Origin: JBBSTY01 sp038235385
Lineage (GTDB): Bacteria > Actinomycetota > Acidimicrobiia > Acidimicrobiales > Acidimicrobilacustridaceae
NCBI GenBank assembly: GCA_038235385.1
Contig: JBBSTY010000052.1
Span: 1-24,438 of the forward strand
DNA length: 24,438 nucleotides
Direction: 5' to 3'
The notes below the pieces were generated by a model that searched no databases, was not told the DNA's origin, and worked only from the letters and a program-made list of their open reading frames with translations. Below, piece after piece: positions 15,369 through 21,389 of the stretch (its first letter is position 1; each line of letters begins with the position of its first letter). The translations under genes and the position numbers were made by a program.

Positions 15369-16661
15369 TCACCGGCCGGTGACGGGTTCGCCACCGGGGT
15401 CGAGACCCGCCTCCACCGCGTGCACGACGGTGGACGCCCCCGCGCCTCCGACCCCGACCGATCCCCCCGCCGCGCGTGCGGCCGCAGACGCATCGTGAGC
15501 GATCGGAAACGCGATCACCGCCGGCCCGGCGTAGCGGACGGTGACCGCATCGTGTCGGGCGAAGCGCGGCGCGGCGCCGACGCGCACCCGCACCGTCGTG
15601 GTCGGATCGACGCGCACCACGTAGACGGTGTCGTGCCCGTGGAACTCGACGAGCTCGACGACACCGGTACCGCCCGCCACCAGGTCGAGGTCCTCGGGTC
15701 GGACCAGGACCTCGCACACACCCGTCACACCGCCACCGTCGACCGCCTCCAGCCCCGTCGCACCGCCACCGTCGACCCCCGCGATCCCCACGTCGGTACC
15801 GCCACCGTCGACCGGCCCGGCGAGGGCCAGCGAACCGAGCACGGTCACGACCGTCGGTGCGGCTGCGTCCGGCGATCCGGCCTCGGGCCCACCGGCGCTT
15901 CCGTGCACGAAGTTGGCGTCCCCGACGAACCCGGCCACCCACCGATCGGCTGGGCGCCGGTAGATCTCGGCCGGGTCGGCGACCTGGAGGATGTGACCGG
16001 CGTTCATGACGGCGACGCGATCGCCCAGCACGAAGGCTTCCTCCTGGTCGTGGGTGACGAAGACGGTGGTGATGCCGAGGTCGACGAGCAGGCGATGGAG
16101 CTCGCCCCGCACCTGGACCCGCAACGCGGTGTCGAGGTTGGAGAACGGCTCGTCCAGCAGGAGCACGTCCGGTTGCGGCGCGATGGCGCGGGCCAGCGCC
16201 ACCCGCTGCTGCTGGCCGCCCGACAACGTCGAGGGAAGGCGGTCGTCGAGACCCTCAAGCTCCACCATGGCCAGCGCGTCGCGCACCCTCGCCACCTTGT
16301 CGGCGTGGCGCGACAGTCCGTAGCCCACGTTCTTGGCCACGCTCAGGTGGGGGAACAGCGCCCAGTCCTGGAACACCATGCCCACCTGGCGGCGCTCGGG
16401 GGCCACGTGCTCGGTCGCGGACGTCAGCACGCGGTCGCGCACGAGGACGCTCCCGGCATCGGGCACCTCGAGACCGGCGATGATGCGCAGCAAGGTGGTC
16501 TTGCCGCACCCGCTCGGCCCGAGCAGCGCCACCAGCTCCCCCGGCGCCACCTCCAGGCTCACGCCGCCCAGCACATCGACGACGCCGAACGTCTTGGTGA
16601 TCCCCCGGATGCTGATGGGGGCCGCCGTGCTCGTCGATGCGGCAGTCGAGGCGGCGTCCAT
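15369..16661 (-). CDS. fbpC: ABC transporter ATP-binding protein, Fe(3+)/polyamine-type (430 aa)
   Basis: Walker A GPSGCGKTT at residues 48-56, signature LSGGQQQRVALARAI near residue 145, Walker B LLLDEPFSNLD near residue 165 and the H-loop VTHDQEE near residue 200. A TOBE-like C-terminal domain follows (VLVRPEDLDLVAGG). The closest functional class is FbpC/PotA. It likely powers the binding protein and permease encoded at 8630-11360, which have no ATPase beside them. The C-terminal region carries an unusual VDGGG-type low-complexity insertion (about residues 285-313) and a Gly/Ala-rich tail. ATG 16661 has no ribosome binding site but lies 8 nt behind a TACCGT -10 box. Confidence 0.92.
   Translation of the reverse strand: MDAASTAASTSTAAPISIRGITKTFGVVDVLGGVSLEVAPGELVALLGPSGCGKTTLLRIIAGLEVPDAGSVLVRDRVLTSATEHVAPERRQVGMVFQDWALFPHLSVAKNVGYGLSRHADKVARVRDALAMVELEGLDDRLPSTLSGGQQQRVALARAIAPQPDVLLLDEPFSNLDTALRVQVRGELHRLLVDLGITTVFVTHDQEEAFVLGDRVAVMNAGHILQVADPAEIYRRPADRWVAGFVGDANFVHGSAGGPEAGSPDAAAPTVVTVLGSLALAGPVDGGGTDVGIAGVDGGGATGLEAVDGGGVTGVCEVLVRPEDLDLVAGGTGVVELVEFHGHDTVYVVRVDPTTTVRVRVGAAPRFARHDAVTVRYAGPAVIAFPIAHDASAAARAAGGSVGVGGAGASTVVHAVEAGLDPGGEPVTGR
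15729..15813 (-). repeat. Three identical 16-bp direct repeats inside the ATPase gene
   Basis: ACCGCCACCGTCGACC occurs at 15729-15744, 15762-15777 and 15798-15813, with spacings of 33 and 36 nt, both multiples of 3. It encodes the three VDGGG motifs inserted in the regulatory C-terminal domain of the ATPase. Confidence 0.85.
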
Positions 16662-16669
16662 CGCCAGGC

Positions 16670-16675
16670 ACGGTA
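16670..16675 (-). promoter_or_regulatory. Leaderless-type -10 box (TACCGT) of the ATPase gene
   Basis: TACCGT on the minus strand (16675-16670) fits TANNNT and ends 8 nt before the ATG at 16661, which has no ribosome binding site. The hairpin element at 16683-16757 lies immediately upstream, so the ATPase gene probably starts its own transcription unit. Confidence 0.45.
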
Positions 16676-16682
16676 CCCGAGG

Positions 16683-16757
16683 CCACCACCCCCCGAAATC
16701 GCAGCTGTGGATCACCCCATCGCTGCTGAGCGCCGCACGTTCGGATGGTGGGGGTGG
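16683..16757 (-). repeat. 75-nt structured repeat element, copy A
   Basis: Without gaps it matches copy B (17436-17510) at 59 of 75 positions, including a 21-nt identical core. The outer arms CCACCCCC (16686-16693) and GGGGGTGG (16750-16757) pair perfectly over 8 bp, and inner arms around CGAA/TTCG and GC-rich blocks pair with a few mismatches. The core itself folds as a mini-hairpin (CGCT GCTG AGCG). It starts one base after the stop codon of the 178-aa exported protein (minus strand) and ends just before the ATPase promoter. It may terminate transcription, or be a small mobile or structured RNA element. Confidence 0.7.
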
Positions 16758-16758
16758 A

Positions 16759-17295
16759 TCAGCCGGTGAACTGCGGATCCATCTCCATGGGCGCGGCGGC
16801 CTGGACGGACACCAGCGCGCCGATGTTGACCGACGTGTTGAGGGTGACGATCTCGCCGGCGATGTTCGCACCGACGAGGGTCATGGTGGCCGGGCCGCTG
16901 ACCATGGCGTTGGGAACGGTCATCGACATGGCGATCCGACCGAACTGGTCGGCGACCGCTTCGCCCAGTTGGACGTTGCCGGGGCCGGTCATGATGACCG
17001 TGGCTCCGGGTTGGAAGCCCTCACCCGTGACGGTGCCGGATTCACCCGGCTGCATCTCGGCGGGCATCGTCCACGTGGGCGGGGCCGGCGCCGGCGCCTG
17101 CGCCTGCGCCTGCGCACCGGCGGAGCCGGCCGCACCGACCCCGGCAACGACCAGCACGGCGAACGCGACCAGCACACCGAGCCGCAGCCGGGGCCGCCTC
17201 GCGCCCCGAACCACCGCTCGCGTGACGACCTCCGGCGGAGCGACATCCCGCGGAACGGCCTCGTAGGTGACGACCTCGTGCTTCGAACGATCCAC
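16759..17295 (-). CDS. Exported Ig-like (TIG/IPT-type) protein ending in PQFTG (178 aa)
   Basis: GTG 17295 is preceded by GAGGAG with a 6-nt spacer, which decides the start. A 38-residue charged N-tail precedes one hydrophobic helix (about residues 39-56) and a small-residue AGSAGAQAQA segment, so it is either a signal peptide with a long n-region (cleavage near Ala61) or a membrane anchor. Then comes a Gln/Ala/Pro spacer and one beta-rich domain of about 100 residues (PGESGTVTGEGFQPGATVIM ... MTLVGANIAG) resembling TIG/IPT Ig folds. The C-terminus, PMEMDPQFTG, ends with the same five residues as the secreted beta-helix protein at 21390. There is no hydrophobic or basic tail after it. Surface location is inferred; the function is unknown. 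Confidence 0.8.
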   Translation of the reverse strand: MDRSKHEVVTYEAVPRDVAPPEVVTRAVVRGARRPRLRLGVLVAFAVLVVAGVGAAGSAGAQAQAQAPAPAPPTWTMPAEMQPGESGTVTGEGFQPGATVIMTGPGNVQLGEAVADQFGRIAMSMTVPNAMVSGPATMTLVGANIAGEIVTLNTSVNIGALVSVQAAAPMEMDPQFTG

Positions 17296-17435
17296 TGGGG
17301 GCTCCTCGTCTCGGGCCGGGACGCCACGGCGCCCGCCAACGTTCCGCCGGAGCTCACCGATGCGGCTCCGTGACATCGCGATCTGTTCGGAGCCGCCGAC
17401 GACATCGGATGACACCCGTGTTCGCGCGATCGGTG

Positions 17436-17510
17436 CCATCAACCCCCGAAATTGCGGCGGTGGAGCACGCCATCGCTGCTGAGCGCCGCAATCTCGGATC
17501 GGGTGGGGTT
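17436..17510 (-). repeat. 75-nt structured repeat element, copy B
   Basis: Second copy of the element at 16683-16757. Arms 17447-17459 and 17484-17496 form a 13-bp stem. On the minus-strand RNA the only imperfection is a G-U pair, while on the plus strand it would be an A-C mismatch, which favours transcription leftward. The outer arms AACCCC (17441-17446) and GGGGTT (17505-17510) close it further. The right end overlaps the TAA stop of the helicase gene (17509-17511). It separates that gene from the exported PQFTG protein. Confidence 0.75.
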
Positions 17511-20034
17511 ACTCGCTGAGCTCGGGGGGGAGGGGGCGGTCGTGGACCAGGGCCAGCCGCTTGGTGGCGCGGGTGAGGGCGACGTAGAGCGAGCGCAGGC
17601 CCTGGGGTTCCTCGTCGACGATGGCGGCCGGTTCGACCACGACGCTGGCGTCGAGCTCGAGTCCCTTCACGAGACCGACGGGGACGACGGTGACCTGCTG
17701 GTCGAGGCCGTGTCGGGTGGCGCGCCCGTGATCGATCCCGGCGGCGGTGAGGGCGTCGTCGACGGTGTCGACCAGCGACCAGGGGACGATCACGGCGATG
17801 TTGCCGAGGCCGACCGCATCGAGCTCCACCCGCACGGCGTCGACCACGACGTCGTCGAGCGATCCGCCCGCCGGGGTGCCGAGGATCCGGGGCGCGTCGC
17901 CGTCGCCCCGGATGGAGCTCGGCGGTGACAGGTCGGGGGCGGCGAAGCGCAGCACCCGCGCCGCCAACGCCATGTTCGGGGCGGGACGGCGGTAGCCGAG
18001 CGTGAGCTCGGCCCGGCGGGTCGGGCGCTTGGCGGGCAGGTGGTCGAGCACCTCCTGCCAGTTGTCGTGGGCCCACTGGCCCGTGGACTGGGCGATGTCG
18101 CCCACGATGGTCATCGATCCGTTGAGCGACCGGCGTTCGAGCATGCGCAGCTGCATCGGCGAGAGGTCCTGGGCCTCGTCGACGACGATGTGGCCGTAGG
18201 TGCGCACCTCGTCCACGATCGCCACGCCTGCCTCGGCGGCACGGGCACGCTGACGCTTTGTGCGGGGCAACGGGCCGATGATGGCGAAGACCTCGTCGAG
18301 CAGGGGCCCGTCGTCATTGGTCCAGCGGACCGCGTCGACGTCGTCGGATCGCCGACGGCGCAGGGCACGCCACTCGTCGTCGGACAGCAGACCGGTGGCC
18401 GCGTGGCGCAGCAGCGACGGCGCGCCGTAGAGGTCGTGGAGCAGCTGGGCCGGCGTGAGCACCGGCCACATGCGCTCGAGCGCCAGCCGGACATCGGGGT
18501 GGCTGCGCAGGCGCTCACGGACCTCGTGGACCTCGAGGTCGTCGCGTCCGCTGCGCGCCAGCGCCGCGTACACCTCGGACTCGACGAACTTCCGTCCCGC
18601 GTTGTGCCTGCGGTACCGGCGTCGGGCCTGATCGACGATGTGACGGCTCTGGCCGACCGACAGGCGCAGGTGCTGCAACCCGTAGCCGATCACGAGGTCG
18701 TCGCGCAGCGACATCTGTCGATCGCGCACCGCCCGTCCGAGGAACGTGGCCATGCGCAGATCGCCCTTGACCCGGGCGGTGAGACCGGTGTCGAACCCCT
18801 GGATCTCGACGTCGGGGACCAGATCGGCCAACACCGCCATCTCGATCCCGGCCTCGCCGAGCGACGGCAGGACCTGTTCGATGTAGCCGAGGAAGAGCCG
18901 GTTCGGGCCGACCACGAGCACGCCCTGGCCCTCGAGCGGGAACCGGTAGGTGTAGAGCAGGTATGCCGCCCGGTGCAGCGCCACCACCGTCTTGCCCGTA
19001 CCCGGGCCACCCTGCACCACCAGCACGCCGGGCATCTCGGCGCGGATGATCTCGTCCTGCTCGCCCTGGATGGTGGCGACGATGTCGCTCATCCGGCCGG
19101 TGCGGGTGGTCTCGAGGGCGGCGATCAGCGCACCGTGGCCGCGGATGGCCCCGACGGCGACCTGACCGTCGATGCCGATCGACGCCAGCGCATCGCCGAA
19201 CAGCTCGTCCTCGATCCCGAGCAGCGTCCGGCCCCGGGTGGCGAAGTGGCGCCGGCGGGCCAGCCCCATCGGCGAACGCCCGGTGGCCCGGTAGAACGGC
19301 TCGGCGATCGGGGCCCGCCAATCGACGATGACCACGTTCTGCTCGTCGTCGGACACCGCCACCCGTCCGATGTAGAAGCTGTTGTCGCTCTCGTTCTCGG
19401 CCGCCACCGATGCCGGTGAGGTGACCGGAGCCGGTGCGGCGAGGTCGACCGGGATGTCGAGGACGTCGTCGAGCACGCCGGACGCCTCCACCGGCTCGAC
19501 GTCGTGCTCGTCGACGAACGACGGGGTGACGACGACGCCGTCGCGCGGGAACAGCTCGAGGACGCCGCCGTCGTCTCGGACCAGGGCGGGCGCGTCGTGG
19601 TCACCGTGCGGTGGTGCGGCGTGACCGGTGTCCGCACCACGACCGGTGTCCGCACCACGACCGGTGTCCGCACCACGACCGTTGTCGGCGGTGCGGGTTC
19701 CCGGGCCGATGATCGAGCGTTCACCGGCCGGTCGAGCACCGTCGCCGTTCGGGGACGGTGGCGCCGAAGCGACCGACGACTCGACCGCGGGTTCGTCGGG
19801 TTCGAGGTCGATGCGACCGAAGCACAGCGCGGCGTTGCCGAGCTCGAGCTGGGCCAACCGGTTGGCCATCGTCTCCCAGATCACGTCGCGCTCGTAGCGC
19901 GCCTGGTTGGTGCCGCCGCGGCCGACCTCCACCATCGACGACATGCGCACCGCGGCCTCGCGGCTGGCCTCGAGGCAGGCGTAGGCGTGGTCGATGTACG
20001 CCTGCTCCGCTTCGAGGTCGGGATGTCCTGGCAT
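17509..20034 (-). CDS. helD: HelD-like UvrD/Rep-family helicase (RNA polymerase recycling type), 841 aa
   Basis: The N-terminal coiled-coil start (LEAEQAYIDHAYACLEASRE) is typical of HelD, whose arm enters the RNA polymerase secondary channel. Walker A GGPGTGKTVVALHRAAYLLY lies near residue 341, Walker B VVDEAQDLSPMQ near residue 616, then IVGDIAQST, TLGYRRP and YVALTRATKRL, the UvrD-type helicase motifs. VDWRAPIAEPFYRA and the SIGI..Q-type segment are HelD signatures. It probably removes or recycles stalled RNA polymerase. The protein is longer than usual because of a Gly/Ala/Asp-rich insertion (about residues 85-200) containing GRGADT repeats. ATG 20034 has GAGGAG only 2 nt upstream. Copy B of the structured element overlaps the stop. 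Confidence 0.93.
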   Translation of the reverse strand: MPGHPDLEAEQAYIDHAYACLEASREAAVRMSSMVEVGRGGTNQARYERDVIWETMANRLAQLELGNAALCFGRIDLEPDEPAVESSVASAPPSPNGDGARPAGERSIIGPGTRTADNGRGADTGRGADTGRGADTGHAAPPHGDHDAPALVRDDGGVLELFPRDGVVVTPSFVDEHDVEPVEASGVLDDVLDIPVDLAAPAPVTSPASVAAENESDNSFYIGRVAVSDDEQNVVIVDWRAPIAEPFYRATGRSPMGLARRRHFATRGRTLLGIEDELFGDALASIGIDGQVAVGAIRGHGALIAALETTRTGRMSDIVATIQGEQDEIIRAEMPGVLVVQGGPGTGKTVVALHRAAYLLYTYRFPLEGQGVLVVGPNRLFLGYIEQVLPSLGEAGIEMAVLADLVPDVEIQGFDTGLTARVKGDLRMATFLGRAVRDRQMSLRDDLVIGYGLQHLRLSVGQSRHIVDQARRRYRRHNAGRKFVESEVYAALARSGRDDLEVHEVRERLRSHPDVRLALERMWPVLTPAQLLHDLYGAPSLLRHAATGLLSDDEWRALRRRRSDDVDAVRWTNDDGPLLDEVFAIIGPLPRTKRQRARAAEAGVAIVDEVRTYGHIVVDEAQDLSPMQLRMLERRSLNGSMTIVGDIAQSTGQWAHDNWQEVLDHLPAKRPTRRAELTLGYRRPAPNMALAARVLRFAAPDLSPPSSIRGDGDAPRILGTPAGGSLDDVVVDAVRVELDAVGLGNIAVIVPWSLVDTVDDALTAAGIDHGRATRHGLDQQVTVVPVGLVKGLELDASVVVEPAAIVDEEPQGLRSLYVALTRATKRLALVHDRPLPPELSE
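19624..19677 (-). repeat. Three perfect 18-bp tandem repeats in the helicase gene
   Basis: ACCGGTGTCCGCACCACG is repeated three times in a row, with a degenerate fourth unit to its right. It encodes GRGADT x3 in the linker between the N-terminal arm and the helicase core. The 18-nt period preserves the frame. Confidence 0.9.
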
Positions 20035-20138
20035 AGCTCCTCGTCGCCCGAAACCGCCGTTGCCGGCCGAAGGGCGCTCCCCCTGCCGGGTGAACGGTCG
20101 TGGTCCCCGGGTCGAAAACGTCGATCAGGGGATCGTCC

Positions 20139-20144
20139 ATCCTA
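20139..20144 (-). promoter_or_regulatory. Possible -10 box (TAGGAT) of the helicase gene
   Basis: TAGGAT on the minus strand fits TANNNT and would give a leader of about 100 nt ending in the GAGGAG ribosome binding site before ATG 20034. No -35 is recognisable. Confidence 0.25.
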
Positions 20145-20164
20145 CCCGTCCGACCATCACCCGC

Positions 20165-20285
20165 CACCGCCCCGGCCCGCCCCCGGGACCCAGCGATCGG
20201 ACAACCGCAACCGACCACGAACCCCGACCGGACACCACCGCCCCCGCCCGCCCCCGACACCCGGCGATCGGACAGCCGCGGTCGA
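20165..20285. repeat. Imperfect direct repeat in the 20035-20443 intergenic gap
   Basis: The block 20165-20214 recurs at 20236-20285 with about 42 of 50 bases identical, a 71-bp period. Both copies contain the GCGATCGGACA motif and a C-rich left half. The 409-nt gap between the helicase and phosphatase genes has no convincing ORF; its open frames have Arg/Pro-rich composition typical of shadows. Besides this repeat and a weak -10 box I see nothing in it. Confidence 0.7.
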
Positions 20286-20443
20286 CACACCGACCCGTCG
20301 CGTCCGCCTGGTGCCGACGTGCGCCGACGCGCTGCCACATCCGGTCGATCGGCTCGGACGGAACGTCGAACCGCTCACCGGAGCCTCGATGGCCGACCCG
20401 GCGCCCGACGCCCGGGCACGGTCTCGCCGCGTCGTGGTTGCGG

Positions 20444-21154
20444 TCACGGGGCGACCAGACGGTGGCGAGCCGCGTTGATCTCCACGTCGGTCAGGCCGCC
20501 CGCTCGGATGCGATCGGCGACCTCGAAGCGGTCGAGCGCCGCCTCGACGGCGGCACCGATCGTGGTGCCCTCGCGGTCGAGGAGGCCATCGAGCGCGGCC
20601 TCGAAGTCCGGCTCGCGAGGGCGGAGCCGATCGATGCTGCGGGACCAGTCATCGGCGATGTCCGCGGCCGGCACCCCGGCGAGGGCGAGCAGCAGGAAGG
20701 CCAGAACACCCGTGCGGTCGCAACCCCGTCCGCAGGAGATCACGACACCGCCCGGCGGCGCCTGTACGACCGAGCGAACGCCCGTCGCACATCGGTCGGG
20801 CCACCGTTCGAGCATCTCGGCGATGAGCAGCGGAGATTGCCAGATGCCCGAGACGACGCATCGCTCGACGAAGGTCGCGTCGGCGAGGTCCTCCACGAAG
20901 ACCCGGCGGATGTCGACGCCCTCCGGGACCGCCGATGGCTCGGGTTCGTCGTCGATCGTCCCCTCGGTGCGGAGCGCGATGACCGTGCGGACCTCGTGGT
21001 CGCGGAGCGCGACCCAACCCGCTTCGGTCAGGTGGGCCGGGTTGTCCGAGCGGACCACCGCCCCGCGTCGCGTGACCCGGCCGTCCACGGTCGCCAACCC
21101 ACCGAGGTCGCGGACGTTGAGGCAGCCCGGCCAGTCGAGATCGCGATCGGTCAC
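20444..21154 (-). CDS. Protein tyrosine/serine phosphatase (PtpB-like, Y_phosphatase3 type), 236 aa
   Basis: CLNVRDLGGLATVDGRVTRRGAVVRSDN is the standard N-terminus of the PtpB-like family (NFRDLGG ... G.v..G.lyRs). The catalytic loop ISCGRGCDRTG (near residues 137-147) keeps the CX5R signature and the following Thr-Gly, but the His normally before the nucleophilic Cys is Ser and the usual Lys of GKDRTG is Cys. It is predicted to be cytosolic and to dephosphorylate phosphotyrosine, phosphoserine or phosphoinositide substrates. The start is GTG 21154, which lies 7 nt after a TAGCGT -10 box; no ribosome binding site is present. The gene stands alone, between the helicase and the secreted beta-helix gene. 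Confidence 0.88.
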   Translation of the reverse strand: MTDRDLDWPGCLNVRDLGGLATVDGRVTRRGAVVRSDNPAHLTEAGWVALRDHEVRTVIALRTEGTIDDEPEPSAVPEGVDIRRVFVEDLADATFVERCVVSGIWQSPLLIAEMLERWPDRCATGVRSVVQAPPGGVVISCGRGCDRTGVLAFLLLALAGVPAADIADDWSRSIDRLRPREPDFEAALDGLLDREGTTIGAAVEAALDRFEVADRIRAGGLTDVEINAARHRLVAP

Positions 21155-21161
21155 GGGCACG

Positions 21162-21167
21162 ACGCTA
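21162..21167 (-). promoter_or_regulatory. Leaderless-type -10 box (TAGCGT) of the phosphatase gene
   Basis: TAGCGT on the minus strand (21167-21162) fits TANNNT and ends 7 nt before GTG 21154. This is the same geometry as the DtxR and binding-protein promoters, and it supports the GTG start. Confidence 0.5.
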
Positions 21168-21296
21168 CCCACCGACCGTCGGTCTCGACCGGGTGCCTCC
21201 ACCGCTCCCAGCGGGGATCGCCGCCACCGACGGGAGCCACCGACCGCCGGCGGACCCCCGATGCGTCGCCCCCCCGTCGAGTGGCACGACGCGAAC

Positions 21297-21330
21297 GACG
21301 AGGGGCGCTCCCGTCGGAGCGCCCCTCGTC
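21297..21330 (-). terminator. Strong hairpin downstream of the beta-helix gene
   Basis: Two perfectly complementary 15-nt arms (21297-21311 and 21316-21330) enclose a 4-nt loop. It lies 59 nt past the stop of the secreted protein and upstream of the phosphatase promoter, so it is well placed as a transcription terminator. It lacks a T-tract, as often in high-GC actinobacteria. Confidence 0.7.
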
Positions 21331-21389
21331 CCAACGTCCGGGCACGAGGACCAGGCTCGGCGAACCGAGCGCGATCGACGACCCGACGT

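Noticed and set aside
16759..16776. LPXTG-type sortase signal
   Set aside because: PQFTG is at the absolute C-terminus with no following hydrophobic helix or basic residues, and no sortase gene is in the window.
18040..19419. 459-aa plus-strand open frame opposite the helicase gene
   Set aside because: It is a shadow frame of the HelD coding sequence; no start signals or motifs.
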